DNA of 64,000 bases from Methyloligella sp. (GCA_021604645.1 BQJJ01000014.1:1-64000), one strand, 5' to 3'. Counted from the first letter of the stretch, positions 52,967 through 62,852 are shown. Translations and numbers: made by a program. Notes: a model not told the origin generated them from the sequence alone.

Positions 52967-54511
52967 TTAAAGCGATCGAACAAATTCCACCAGCCACATA
53001 CGTTCTGCTTTGCTAAGCTTGGAATAAGCCTCACGTGTCTTTAAAGCTTCACCACCGTGCCAAAGAATAGCTTCTTCAACAGAGCGTGCACGACCATCAT
53101 GTAGAAGGTTTTCATGACCATTAACTGTCTTGGTGAGACCAACACCCCATAAAGGCGGTGTTCGCCATTCAAAACCATCAGCTTTGCCCTCAGGTCGGTG
53201 GTCAGCAAGTCCTTCCCCCATATTATGTAATAACATATCCGTATAAGGCCAAATCAACTGCTGAGAGAGATGCTTATTTTTAGGTAGTGGTCCAGTTTTA
53301 AACGAAGGCCGATGGCAAGAGGCACACCCGATAGAATGAAACAAAGATTTGCCCTTTAAAACGCTCATCTTTTGCGGATTTCTTCTTTTCGGTACTGCTA
53401 AATTAGAGGCGTAAAAGGTGACCAAATCCAGCATTTGATCGGTGACTTCTACACCAGATTTTTTATCAACACCGTGTGGAGCTTTCAGACAGAAAGTTTG
53501 ATTAGGTGTGCAATCACCTGCTGCATTTTTATGCAGTGAAGTTGATAAGCCGATATCACCTGAAAATGCAGCTGCAGATTGTTCTTTGACAGAAGGAGAA
53601 CCAGCTTTCCAACCAAACCGACCAAGCATTATTTTTTGCTTTAAGTCAGACCAAACCATATTAGCCTTACCAGAAATTCCGTCACTATCCTGGTCATCAG
53701 GGTCTGCTAGTTTTAAAATTTCTTGAGCTGGAATTGCATCCAGCAAGCCAAGACCAATCATGGGAGGTGTAAGCCGGGGTGATATCAAAACATCCTTTTG
53801 CATCGGACCGTATTTGAGGTCAGTTGCTGAATAGTGTGGCCGTCTGAGTTGAACGGTCGTGCCATCATCTAGGGACACATCAAAATATTCATAGCGAATG
53901 TTCATATGACCTTCGCCTTGATGCCCCTGAATAGATAGATCTTGGAATTGTCCGCCATAAGTTGGTTCGGGAATAACAAGAGCACGGCTGCTTGAAATTA
54001 ATTTTTTTTGCTCAACAGTTTGCGGTGGAATTGAAAGGCGCAAAAATAGTGAGACTTGCGTGTCCTCAGGCCAATTAGCTTCGGGTGTGTGACCGCGCCC
54101 ATCTTTTAAATGGCACCGTTGACATGAGCGTGCATTAAATAAAGGTCCTAAGCCATCTGATGATTTTGTCGATGAAGGAGAGGAAACCCATAATTTTCTG
54201 AAAAGCCCATTGCCGACCTTAAAGAGAAGCTCTTTTTCAAATCCCATATTTCCAGATGAATGGGAAAAGGCATTTTTATTCTTGAAACTTTTCCGCGATG
54301 TAGCTTTGCCACCCGGTAAATGTTCACCAGGTTCAAATGGAGCAGGCACAGTTTCAGCTCTACTCTTTTGTGCCGCAATCGCTTTTTGAGCGAGTAACTC
54401 TATATCATTTAGCAGAAAGTTAGAGCAGATAAAAATAGTGGCTCCCGCAAAACTTGCGAGAGCCACCATTATCGAAACATTCAATTTTTTAATAAAGGTC
54501 ATAAAACCCAT
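52967..54511 (-). CDS. di-haem oxidoreductase (DUF1111 / putative thiol oxidoreductase)
   Basis: ARSCQRCHLKDGRGH; GCASCHRPSF. Confidence 0.9.
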   Translation of the reverse strand: MGFMTFIKKLNVSIMVALASFAGATIFICSNFLLNDIELLAQKAIAAQKSRAETVPAPFEPGEHLPGGKATSRKSFKNKNAFSHSSGNMGFEKELLFKVGNGLFRKLWVSSPSSTKSSDGLGPLFNARSCQRCHLKDGRGHTPEANWPEDTQVSLFLRLSIPPQTVEQKKLISSSRALVIPEPTYGGQFQDLSIQGHQGEGHMNIRYEYFDVSLDDGTTVQLRRPHYSATDLKYGPMQKDVLISPRLTPPMIGLGLLDAIPAQEILKLADPDDQDSDGISGKANMVWSDLKQKIMLGRFGWKAGSPSVKEQSAAAFSGDIGLSTSLHKNAAGDCTPNQTFCLKAPHGVDKKSGVEVTDQMLDLVTFYASNLAVPKRRNPQKMSVLKGKSLFHSIGCASCHRPSFKTGPLPKNKHLSQQLIWPYTDMLLHNMGEGLADHRPEGKADGFEWRTPPLWGVGLTKTVNGHENLLHDGRARSVEEAILWHGGEALKTREAYSKLSKAERMWLVEFVRSL

Positions 54512-54555
54512 TAGAAAAACGTTCCTAAACTAGTCTTAAGTCAGACGATATTGAA

Positions 54556-55851
54556 TTAAAAATCAATACGTGCACCAGCCATGATTGTGTAGAAGTCTTC
54601 TAGACCAGGTGCAGCAACTGCATTACCAGCTCCATCTACAACATCTAGATCAACTTCATAGTGACGGTAGCCAACGTAAAGTTGCATTTCAGCAGCATCA
54701 ATATGTTGAACGATACCAAAGCCAAATACTTGAGCTTCACTACCAGTTACTGAATGCATAGCATTACCAGTGATACCACTTGCATCATCAGTTGCAAAAA
54801 TGTCGTCAAACTGACCAAATTCACCGTAAATTGCTGTTTTACCTAGTGAATTATACTGTTTAAGAATACCACCTTTGAAGTAGTAGAAAGTAGCTTCATC
54901 ACGACCAGGTTCATTGTTGAAATCTCTTTGGCCAGCAGCAAAAGTGAAGTTCAAACCTGTTGGGTTATGAAGTACAGAAATAGAGCCGTTAAGTGTGTCT
55001 AAGCTTTCTTTAGCTCCACCATTATCGCCATCTCGGTTTTCTCTGTAAGCAATGCCAGCGGCAACTTCAAATTCACCTAGCTCTTTTTCATAAGCTAAAG
55101 CAACGTCCCACATGTCATCTTCACCCCAAGATGCTGAAAGAACAAAACCAGCAATCGTAGGTGTTTCATAGCGAATGATGTTAAATGTATCACCATTAAG
55201 GTTATCAAACACATCACCAATAGTTACACCAGAAAGGGCACCATTAGAAAGACGAAGTTGGAACCCACCAGCAACATCAGGAACTGCAGAATAAGCAACA
55301 TTTTCAGTACCAGAAAGATCCATTTCAGGTGCGCCATCAGAAGATTGGTCAGCAAAGCCCCAAGTCACACGACCATATTGCTCACTTTCAATGAACATGG
55401 CTGATTGAGCAAGTTCAATAGCTGTGTCGCCATCGTCGTTAGTTTGGTCAACACCATCAGAACCAGCAGCTACGATTTCAAGTTCAATCTCATAACCAGC
55501 TGTCCAGCCTGGACGGATTTTTGCTTCACCAGAAAAGTTAATAGCACCAAGGTCGTTACCATTACTTGTTACATAAGCGTCGCTCTCGTCGCCATCATCC
55601 CAAACAAGAATGTTTTGGTTCATCCAACCAGAAACTGTTAGAGATACTTTACGATTACCTTTACGAGCAGCAGTTGCTTCAAGAGTTGCAACACGCTCTT
55701 CAAGGTCAGCACAGCAATCACCACCAAGATCTGCCGCAAGTGCTGAAGAGCTAGACAAAGTCATCACTGAAAGACCAGCAAGTGCGCATAGTCCGGCAGC
55801 AGCATGTCCCCAAGCTTTGGATTGTCTAACCATAGTTTGTCTATAAGACAT
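54556..55851 (-). CDS. alphaproteobacterial porin
   Basis: signal peptide; GWMNQNILVWDDG; C-terminal ARIDF. Confidence 0.88.
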   Translation of the reverse strand: MSYRQTMVRQSKAWGHAAAGLCALAGLSVMTLSSSSALAADLGGDCCADLEERVATLEATAARKGNRKVSLTVSGWMNQNILVWDDGDESDAYVTSNGNDLGAINFSGEAKIRPGWTAGYEIELEIVAAGSDGVDQTNDDGDTAIELAQSAMFIESEQYGRVTWGFADQSSDGAPEMDLSGTENVAYSAVPDVAGGFQLRLSNGALSGVTIGDVFDNLNGDTFNIIRYETPTIAGFVLSASWGEDDMWDVALAYEKELGEFEVAAGIAYRENRDGDNGGAKESLDTLNGSISVLHNPTGLNFTFAAGQRDFNNEPGRDEATFYYFKGGILKQYNSLGKTAIYGEFGQFDDIFATDDASGITGNAMHSVTGSEAQVFGFGIVQHIDAAEMQLYVGYRHYEVDLDVVDGAGNAVAAPGLEDFYTIMAGARIDF

Positions 55852-56014
55852 TTGAATTCCCCCAAATGGTTAAATTTAAGACGTTAAAATACTTTGAATA
55901 TAAAAAATTTAAGAATGTTATAGTATTACAAAAGCGCAATTGTCCACCCAGTAAATTTTAAAAACGACTCAAAGTGGTATGTTAGCCTCAATGTGGTGCA
56001 AATTTGTTTATGCA

Positions 56015-56066
56015 AAAAATTGAGGCCTGATCAAGGGCAAGAATAGGTCCCCCCTTGATCAAGCTT
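56015..56066 (-). terminator. intrinsic terminator downstream of imelysin gene
   Basis: TGATCAAGGG...CCCTTGATCA 10-bp stem then cctcaATTTTTTG on minus strand. Confidence 0.75.
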
Positions 56067-56082
56067 TCAGTCACGAATGAAA

Positions 56083-57378
56083 TTATTCGGCTGAAACTTT
56101 TGAAGGATTATCAAGACTGTCTGATCCTTCAAATTCAATAGATTTCAAGTTCAAAGCAGCAACAGCTCGTTGAATAGCTTTGGTTTGATTTGTTAAACCA
56201 TCGATACTTGCTTGAACAACAGCGTTGCCTTCTTTATTCCCTTCGCCAATCATTTGGTCATAGGCTTCAACAGTTTCTGCACGCTTCACCATAGCTTTCA
56301 TAGCTGTGATCGTTGCAGCAAGCTTAGCTGTTAATTCTGCATCAGCTTTCGCATCACGCGCTTTCACCAAATCAGAAACACTTGCCCCTTTAACAACAGA
56401 GCCATCAACACGCTTGTAAGTGCCGAGGTAAACATTTTGAATGCCTAAAGCGTCATAGTAGTGAGAGTTATGAGTGTTATCTGAAAAGCAATCATGCTCT
56501 TCTTCTGGGTCGTGTAAAATCAAACCAAGTTTCATGCGCTCTCCAGCAAGCTCACCATATGAAAGTGAACCAAGACCAGTGAAAATGGTTGAAAGTACTT
56601 CATTGTCACTCTTAGCTAAAAGGCCAGTACGAGCAGCACCTTTCTCACCCCATTGAGCAACCATCCATTTTAGATCATCAATCAAAAGATTTGTTGCAGC
56701 AGTTAAGTAAGCAATACGGCGGTCACAATTGCCATTTGTACAATTTTTCAGATCGAAATCAGTGTGAGGGCGATTACCAGCACCTTTCTTAGTGCCGTTT
56801 AAATCTTGTCCCCAAAGTAAAAATTCAATGGCGTGATAACCTGTTGCCACATTAGCTTCAACATCACCAGCTTCATGTAATGTTTCAGAAATCAGCTCTT
56901 TGCTGATCTTAGTTGTATCAACTGTCTTACCACCAATTTTGATAGATTTAGCTGAAACAATATTCGCAACATAAAGGTCATTTTCATCAGATTCTGTTCC
57001 ATAATCTTTAGAAACGTAATCAATCAAACCTTCGTCTAGTGGCCAGGCATTCACTTTACCTTCCCAGTCATCCACAATCGCATTCCCAAAACGGTATGCT
57101 TCAGATTGTTGGTAAGGAACACGTGAAGCAATCCAGCTCAGACGAGCAGCTTTTAGTGTTTCAGCACTTGGAGCTTTAATGAATGCGTCAATTTTTGCTT
57201 TTAACGCTTCAGCTGTTTTTAAAGAATCTTCATATGTTGCCTGAGCAATATTCGAATAGGTTGTGACGATATCTTTTACTTTTGGTTCAGCCGCTACTAC
57301 AGCACCAGAACCAACAAAGCTTGAAAAGAGTGCAACAGCAACTCCTGTAGAAGCTTTTTGAAACAGTGTCTTTGTCAT
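56083..57378 (-). CDS. imelysin family (IrpA-like) protein
   Basis: YQQSEAYRFGNAIVDDWEGKVNAWPLDEGLIDYV; GYHAIEFLLWGQDL. Confidence 0.93.
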   Translation of the reverse strand: MTKTLFQKASTGVAVALFSSFVGSGAVVAAEPKVKDIVTTYSNIAQATYEDSLKTAEALKAKIDAFIKAPSAETLKAARLSWIASRVPYQQSEAYRFGNAIVDDWEGKVNAWPLDEGLIDYVSKDYGTESDENDLYVANIVSAKSIKIGGKTVDTTKISKELISETLHEAGDVEANVATGYHAIEFLLWGQDLNGTKKGAGNRPHTDFDLKNCTNGNCDRRIAYLTAATNLLIDDLKWMVAQWGEKGAARTGLLAKSDNEVLSTIFTGLGSLSYGELAGERMKLGLILHDPEEEHDCFSDNTHNSHYYDALGIQNVYLGTYKRVDGSVVKGASVSDLVKARDAKADAELTAKLAATITAMKAMVKRAETVEAYDQMIGEGNKEGNAVVQASIDGLTNQTKAIQRAVAALNLKSIEFEGSDSLDNPSKVSAE

Positions 57379-57416
57379 TTATAAAACGTCTCCTAAATTA
57401 AAGTAGAAATAAAATA

Positions 57417-58013
57417 CTAATTGGGAAAATGAGTTGGCTCAGCTGCCAGATGGGTGAGGGGCTGAGCAATTGAGTTAATTTGTAAAATCTGGCCTGCATC
57501 AACAAGGCCATCTGCAAAGTCTTGGGCTGCCAGTTGAGGTAAATCTATTTCGGCAGCTTCTGTAATGGCATAGACACATGCCTTTAGGGCCGGACATTCA
57601 CTGTGCTGGCAAGCGGCAATCATAGAAATAGCCACCACTTCATCATAACTAAACCCGGGCGTTACAATTTTTTCGATTTTGATCGGGCGCTTGGAAATTT
57701 TGTCCAAAGCATTAACCCAACTACCGAGTTTAGTTGATAGAACCAAGCCATCTTTCAAGCCAAAAGCTTGGATATATTGCCGGCTACACACATCGAAAAA
57801 CCGGGTATCATTTGTTTGAACGCCGCGCACCCAACACCGAAAGCCAAGTCCAACCAAACGTTCAGGTGATGCATTTAGCGTTATTGAAGTACCGCATCTT
57901 TTAACTGGCACATTTACAGGCCAATCAGATGTTAAGTCAGAAGATAAATCTTTATCCATTGATTGATGCTCATTTAAAAGAGCATCTTGAGAAACTTTAT
58001 TTTTCAGTCGCAT
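57417..58013 (-). CDS. uncharacterised protein with H-x2-C-x5-C motif (paralogue of 58947-59444)
   Basis: ERLVGLGFRCWVRGVQTND ... AACQHSECPALKAC. Confidence 0.75.
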   Translation of the reverse strand: MRLKNKVSQDALLNEHQSMDKDLSSDLTSDWPVNVPVKRCGTSITLNASPERLVGLGFRCWVRGVQTNDTRFFDVCSRQYIQAFGLKDGLVLSTKLGSWVNALDKISKRPIKIEKIVTPGFSYDEVVAISMIAACQHSECPALKACVYAITEAAEIDLPQLAAQDFADGLVDAGQILQINSIAQPLTHLAAEPTHFPN

Positions 58014-58158
58014 TATAAGGTCACCATAAAATCAAAAATTTCAGGTAGACGCTAAGAAGATGGAAGGTCGCTTATATATGGATAGGATCGAATTAAGTAC
58101 AAAGATCAAAAACAACAACAAACCAAAATCATACGTCCAATAAGTTGGTTTTAAATAA

Positions 58159-58224
58159 CGCGGTTGCTGGTAGGCAATCTGAAACGTTATTCAAAAATGA
58201 TTGCTCGTAGGCAATCTGGAGCGC
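58159..58224 (+). repeat. two SE copies
   Basis: cgcggttgctggtaggcaatctgaaacgtta and tGATTGCtcgtagGCAATCtggagcgc. Confidence 0.75.
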
Positions 58225-58230
58225 AAAAAC

Positions 58231-58500
58231 TTAACTGCTGTTATTTGAAGGTGAACGGTCAGATCGAAGCCATGAAACAAGAGTTGCCTCTCGAAGATGT
58301 AAACCCTGATTGATAAATCCACGTTTGCTAAACCCAAAGAGGTCTTCATTCAAAGCTGATTTAATATGATGTAATGAAAAAGAAAGCTCTGAGAGTAGAG
58401 CGAGAGGTCGAAGGTCGACGCTTTTAAGATTAGTAAAGTTGAGACTAGTAAAGTTAAGACCAGAAAACGCACCCCTGGTAAGGTGATAAAATCTAAACAT
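58231..58500 (-). CDS. small ORF behind conserved leader hairpin
   Basis: start re-set to ATG at 58498-58500 preceded by GGAG; no known domain. Confidence 0.4.
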   Translation of the reverse strand: MFRFYHLTRGAFSGLNFTSLNFTNLKSVDLRPLALLSELSFSLHHIKSALNEDLFGFSKRGFINQGLHLREATLVSWLRSDRSPSNNSS

Positions 58501-58516
58501 TTTTCTCTCCAATAAT

Positions 58517-58533
58517 CAGGGTTCAAGGCCCTG
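58517..58533 (-). promoter_or_regulatory. leader hairpin with CCTTGAA loop (minus)
   Basis: minus strand CAGGG-CCTTGAA-CCCTG then ...TTGGAGAGAAAAATG. Confidence 0.55.
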
Positions 58534-58743
58534 GTATTAGACTAAATTAGCGCCCCAATGACTGCGACACTAGCTAGACATAATCAAATATTCCAAACAC
58601 AGTCAAATAAAAAATCAATAAAACCAGCAGTTTAGAATTAATATAAATTGAAAGTAAAATTTGTAAAACTTGACAAATCGAAAATGCTAAGTTGATATGA
58701 ACACCGAAATATAACCCGCCAAAAGAGGGGTTATATCTGATTA

Positions 58744-58760
58744 CGGGACCTTGAATCTCG
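58744..58760 (+). promoter_or_regulatory. leader hairpin with CCTTGAA loop (plus)
   Basis: CGGGA-CCTTGAA-TCTCG then TCTATTGGAGAGAAAAATG. Confidence 0.55.
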
Positions 58761-58776
58761 TCTATTGGAGAGAAAA

Positions 58777-58950
58777 ATGTTTAACGAATTTTTGCAACGC
58801 ACACCCAAGGTGCGTTCGGTAATCTTGCATTCAATTTTGTTCTTAAAACAATTATTTGAATGCATAATTAGGCAATTCCACTCACTAACCAAGGCCTATA
58901 TGGCTACATCATTTAGCATGTCTCTCAGTATAGCGAGGGCAAGCAGATGA
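58777..58950 (+). CDS. small ORF behind conserved leader hairpin, ATGA overlap with next gene
   Basis: ATG at 58777 preceded by GGAG; stop overlaps start of 58947 ORF. Confidence 0.45.
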   Translation: MFNEFLQRTPKVRSVILHSILFLKQLFECIIRQFHSLTKAYMATSFSMSLSIARASR

Positions 58951-59444
58951 GTGTTGAAGTAACCCATCATGTTTTAGACAAAATAAATCAGGAAAGAACA
59001 CCGATTTATTTTGCTAAAAAGCCTCAAATTAAAAAATCTCCCGAAGAATTAGTCGGCTTAGGTTTTCGTTTCTGGATGGCTGGTTATCAAAATAATGATT
59101 TCGAATTCTGGAAAAAAACCTGGGATCATTTTAACCAAACAATCGGCACATCAGCAGCAAGGACAACAGTTTCAGAGCTTGCCTCTTGGGCCCAGACTGT
59201 ACAATCATCAGCACTTAGAGACATTGAAGTCTCACTAACCGAACAAGAACAATTCGGCAGAGACGAACGTATGGCCATCACCATGGTGGCAGCTGGACAG
59301 CACAATGCTTGCCCGGCCCTTCAAGCCTGCGCTGGGGCATTACTTGGTGCGGTCGAAGTTGAAAATGTCGTTGAAGCATCAACCAATTTTGGTCATCAAT
59401 TACTTGAAAAAAAATTACTACTCACTGATATAAAAAAACTATAG
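58947..59444 (+). CDS. uncharacterised protein with H-x2-C-x5-C motif
   Basis: EELVGLGFRFWMAGYQNND ... AAGQHNACPALQAC. Confidence 0.75.
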   Translation: MSVEVTHHVLDKINQERTPIYFAKKPQIKKSPEELVGLGFRFWMAGYQNNDFEFWKKTWDHFNQTIGTSAARTTVSELASWAQTVQSSALRDIEVSLTEQEQFGRDERMAITMVAAGQHNACPALQACAGALLGAVEVENVVEASTNFGHQLLEKKLLLTDIKKL

Positions 59445-59535
59445 TCGCGAGAGAATACAACTTCAATTTATCCGTACGAAGAAAGAGCCCTGCCTTTTCG
59501 GCAGGGGGACATGACACCATGGGTGTCCGGTGCAC

Positions 59536-59578
59536 CAGAGCAGCCCGGAAGGAGTGAAGCGAGTACGGATAAGCTGAT
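59536..59578 (+). repeat. third hairpin module, copy 1
   Basis: gagcagcccggaaggagtgaagcgagtacggataagctgatcg. Confidence 0.75.
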
Positions 59579-59611
59579 CGAAAAGAATGCCTCCCTTCGT
59601 AGGCAGATAGT

Positions 59612-59686
59612 GCGGATGCGTAGTGGGCATCTGAAGCACAGCGTAGGTAAACAGTGCGGATGCGTTGTGGGCATCTGAAGCACAGC
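59612..59686 (+). repeat. two tandem SE copies of the GATGC/GCATC subtype
   Basis: gcgGATGCgtagtggGCATCtgaagcacagc and gcgGATGCgttgtggGCATCtgaagcacagc. Confidence 0.85.
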
Positions 59687-60001
59687 AAAAAGCCTCGAGA
59701 GAGAAAGAGAAAACCACAAACATTCGCCTTTCGTTGAATGTTGCATCACCTTCAAACATCGGCATGCGAAAAACTCATTTTTCACAAGAGGCTCCCAAAG
59801 ATAATCTGAAAAGTAAGACTAATCTCTACTATCAAAATAAACGAAACAAAGATAAACATGCATTAAATATACATGTATATGTTTTGTCTTGTGACATTTG
59901 TCTGAAAAATAAAAAAACAAAAATTGGACGAATCTACAAGTGTTATTTAATGCAAAAATATGCAATATTTACAAAAATTAGGTAATCTAGGGAAGAAAAC
60001 T

Positions 60002-61540
60002 ATGGATCAGATTGTTAATACCCCAACACACGCATTAAATTTTCTTAAAGAGAAAATGAAACTAAAACCCAGATATGACAACTTTATTGGCGGTGAATGG
60101 GTTGCCCCAACAGACGGGAGATACTTTGATAATATCTCACCAATCGACGGAAATATCGTTTGTCAAATCGCCAGGTCTTCAGCAGCAGATGTAGAAAAAG
60201 CATTAGATGCAGCGCACAAAGCCAAAGATGCCTGGGCTGAAACATCACCAGCAGATAGAGCAACTGTTCTCTTAAAAATTGCTGACCGGATGGAAGCCCA
60301 CTTAACAGAAATCGCGACGATTGAAACCATCGATAACGGCAAACCAATTCGCGAAACAAAAAATGCCGATGTGCCTCTAGCCATTGATCATTTCAGATAT
60401 TTTGCCGGGTGCGCAAGAGCACAAGAAGGTGGGGTCTCAGAAATTGATAAAGATACTGTGGCCTATCATTTCCATGAGCCTCTAGGTGTAGTCGGGCAAA
60501 TCATTCCATGGAATTTCCCATTGCTGATGGCAGCATGGAAATTGGCTCCCGCTCTTGTTGCAGGTAACGCAATTGTATTAAAACCAGCTGAACAAACACC
60601 ATTTAGCATCATGGCTTTAATGGACCTGATCGGTGATCTCATCCCACCTGGGGTGTTAAACGTAGTAAACGGTTTTGGTATTGAAGCAGGCAAGCCACTT
60701 GCCACTAGCCCACGGATTGCAAAAATCGCATTTACAGGTGAGACATCCACTGGTCGTTTGATCATGCAATATGCATCTGAAAATATTATTCCATCAACTG
60801 TTGAGTTGGGCGGTAAATCACCAAACGTCTTCTTTGCAGATGTGATGGAACAAGATGATGCCTTCTTTGATAAAGCATTAGAAGGCTTTACATTGTTCGC
60901 GCTAAACCAAGGTGAAGTATGTACCTGTCCATCAAGAGCGCTTGTTCAAGCGTCGATCTATGATCAGTTTATTGAGCGTGCCATTGAGCGAGTGAATAAA
61001 ATTCAAATGGGTAACCCACTTGATGATACCACAATGATCGGTGCGCAAGCCTCATCTGACCAGTTAGAAAAAATTCTCTCTTACATAAAAATCGGTAAAG
61101 ATGAAGGCGCAAGTTTGCTAACTGGTGGTGATAGAGCGATGTTGGGTGGTAACCTTGACACTGGCTATTATGTTAAACCAACGGTTTTTGCTGGTAATAA
61201 CAACATGCGTATTTTCCAGGAAGAAATTTTCGGCCCTGTGCTTTCGGTTGCAAAATTTGAAGATGAAGCAGAAGCACTGCAAATCGCCAATGACACTATC
61301 TACGGTCTTGGTGCCGGCGTTTGGTCAAGAAACGGTTCAACTGCTTATAGAATGGGCCGAAACATTCAAGCTGGCCGCGTCTGGACAAACTGTTATCATC
61401 TCTATCCAGCCCATGCTGCGTTTGGTGGTTACAAACAATCTGGCATTGGTAGAGAAAATCATAAGATGATGATGGATCATTATCAGCAAACCAAAAACTT
61501 ACTCGTGAGCTACAGTCCAAATGCACTGGGCTTCTTCTAA
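60002..61540 (+). CDS. aldehyde dehydrogenase family protein
   Basis: start re-set to [32 protein letters not shown]. Confidence 0.93.
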   Translation: MDQIVNTPTHALNFLKEKMKLKPRYDNFIGGEWVAPTDGRYFDNISPIDGNIVCQIARSSAADVEKALDAAHKAKDAWAETSPADRATVLLKIADRMEAHLTEIATIETIDNGKPIRETKNADVPLAIDHFRYFAGCARAQEGGVSEIDKDTVAYHFHEPLGVVGQIIPWNFPLLMAAWKLAPALVAGNAIVLKPAEQTPFSIMALMDLIGDLIPPGVLNVVNGFGIEAGKPLATSPRIAKIAFTGETSTGRLIMQYASENIIPSTVELGGKSPNVFFADVMEQDDAFFDKALEGFTLFALNQGEVCTCPSRALVQASIYDQFIERAIERVNKIQMGNPLDDTTMIGAQASSDQLEKILSYIKIGKDEGASLLTGGDRAMLGGNLDTGYYVKPTVFAGNNNMRIFQEEIFGPVLSVAKFEDEAEALQIANDTIYGLGAGVWSRNGSTAYRMGRNIQAGRVWTNCYHLYPAHAAFGGYKQSGIGRENHKMMMDHYQQTKNLLVSYSPNALGFF

Positions 61541-61558
61541 ACTTAAATTATTTAAGGC

Positions 61559-61583
61559 GAGACCATATGGTCTCGTCTTTTTT
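61559..61583 (+). terminator. intrinsic terminator
   Basis: CGAGACCATATGGTCTCG followed by tcttttttta. Confidence 0.8.
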
Positions 61584-61613
61584 ATGAATTTGAGAATAAG
61601 GAGATAAATAAAA

Positions 61614-61994
61614 ATGAAGACAGTAAAACTTGTCTCTATCACTGATGAAGCAATAGAATTAGTAAATGAATTAAGAGATGCACATGGTGATTTAATGTTT
61701 CATCAATCAGGCGGCTGTTGCGATGGCAGCGCCCCAATGTGCTATGTTAAAGGTGAGTTTAAAACCGGTGACGCAGATGTCTATCTTGGAGAAATCGCTG
61801 AGTGCCCTTTCTACATAGGCCGTCAACAATATGCCGCTTGGAAACATACTCATCTTATCATCGATGTTGTAGAAGGCAGGGGCAGTGGCTTTTCTCTTGA
61901 AGCCCCAAGGGGTGTGCGTTTCTTGACAAGATCAAGATTATTCACTGAAGAGGAACAAGAAATTTTAAAAGAGCAAGAACTGGCCTCACTTTAA
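61614..61994 (+). CDS. DUF779 family protein
   Basis: LMFHQSGGCCDGSAPMCY; adjacent to aldehyde dehydrogenase as is typical. Confidence 0.9.
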   Translation: MKTVKLVSITDEAIELVNELRDAHGDLMFHQSGGCCDGSAPMCYVKGEFKTGDADVYLGEIAECPFYIGRQQYAAWKHTHLIIDVVEGRGSGFSLEAPRGVRFLTRSRLFTEEEQEILKEQELASL

Positions 61995-62648
61995 ATTTTC
62001 GATTATTTTAGCTGATCTGAAAGTAAGATTATAGCGATAAGCCCCAGTGAGTTCATGATGCCCCTCCTTTAATTTATCAATGCCATGATAGGCAAGACGA
62101 GACGCACCGCCCCATACAACAACATCACCGTGAGCAAGCTGTGTTCTTAAAGGTTTATCTGATCGTTTTAGGCCACCAAATAAAAATTTGGCCGGTAAGC
62201 CTAGAGAGACAGAAACAATGGGCTGAGAAAAATCATCCTCATCCTTGTCCTGATGCAAAGCCATCTTCGCCCCAGGCTCATAACGGTTGATCAAACAAGA
62301 ATTAGGAGTGAAGCTAGAAAAACCAGACTTTTTGGCAGCTTTCTCTGCTAATGATGAAAATCCTAAAGGCATAGAAGGCCAGGCCGTATTTGAAAGAGGG
62401 TCTAAATGATCATAGCGATAACCTCTTTTGTCAGTGATCCATCCTGCCAAACCGCAATTGGTCATAGCGACAGACATCTCCCGTCCACCCGGTGTCAACA
62501 TATGACGAAAGGGAGCTTCACTTGATACAGAATGAATAAATCTCATAAACTCTTGTTCTGAAGAAAGAGCAAACGCCTTTAATAAATAGGCTCCATCCTT
62601 AAGCTTTAAAATTCCATCATCAGTGCCTTCAAATAAATCTCTCTGCAT
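61986..62648 (-). CDS. alkB: AlkB family DNA repair dioxygenase
   Basis: start re-set to MQRDLFEG; NSCLINRYEPGAKMALHQDKDE; SLGLPAKFLFGG. Confidence 0.92.
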   Translation of the reverse strand: MQRDLFEGTDDGILKLKDGAYLLKAFALSSEQEFMRFIHSVSSEAPFRHMLTPGGREMSVAMTNCGLAGWITDKRGYRYDHLDPLSNTAWPSMPLGFSSLAEKAAKKSGFSSFTPNSCLINRYEPGAKMALHQDKDEDDFSQPIVSVSLGLPAKFLFGGLKRSDKPLRTQLAHGDVVVWGGASRLAYHGIDKLKEGHHELTGAYRYNLTFRSAKIIENLK

Positions 62649-62808
62649 GAACTCAAACTCTTTTTTACTTAGCTTTGAAAACAAGAATAACACAGCTCAA
62701 TGGGTATCTGCATCTCGCTTTTAGGAAAATTCAACAAACCTCTTGCCATACGAAGAAGGAGTGACACCTCTTTGGTGTCAGGACATGGCAGCTTAGCTGC
62801 CCGGTGCA

Positions 62809-62852
62809 CAAGATCAGCCCGAACGGAGCGAATCGAGTACGGATAAGCTGAT
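62809..62852 (+). repeat. third hairpin module, copy 2
   Basis: GATCAGCccgaacggagcgaatcgagtacggataaGCTGATCg. Confidence 0.75.

Larger units (their letters stand above)
59475..59710 (+). repeat. composite long element LE-13 with nested modules
   Basis: CCCTGCCttttcGGCAGGG; GACACCatgGGTGTC; then inserted third-family hairpin and two SE copies before gcctcgagagag. Confidence 0.85.

Noticed and set aside
58231-58512. 58231 small ORF as a DUF1127 protein
   Set aside because: Only a vague resemblance in length and basic character; the motif is not convincingly present.
59422-59785. Overlapping minus-strand ORFs (88, 100, 105 aa) with repeated 'RSAYPYS...LVHR' and 'CASDAHNASAL' motifs
   Set aside because: They are translations of the nested LE/SE/third-module repeats; similar peptides recur only where the repeats recur (e.g. 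62669-63085, 27285-27542).
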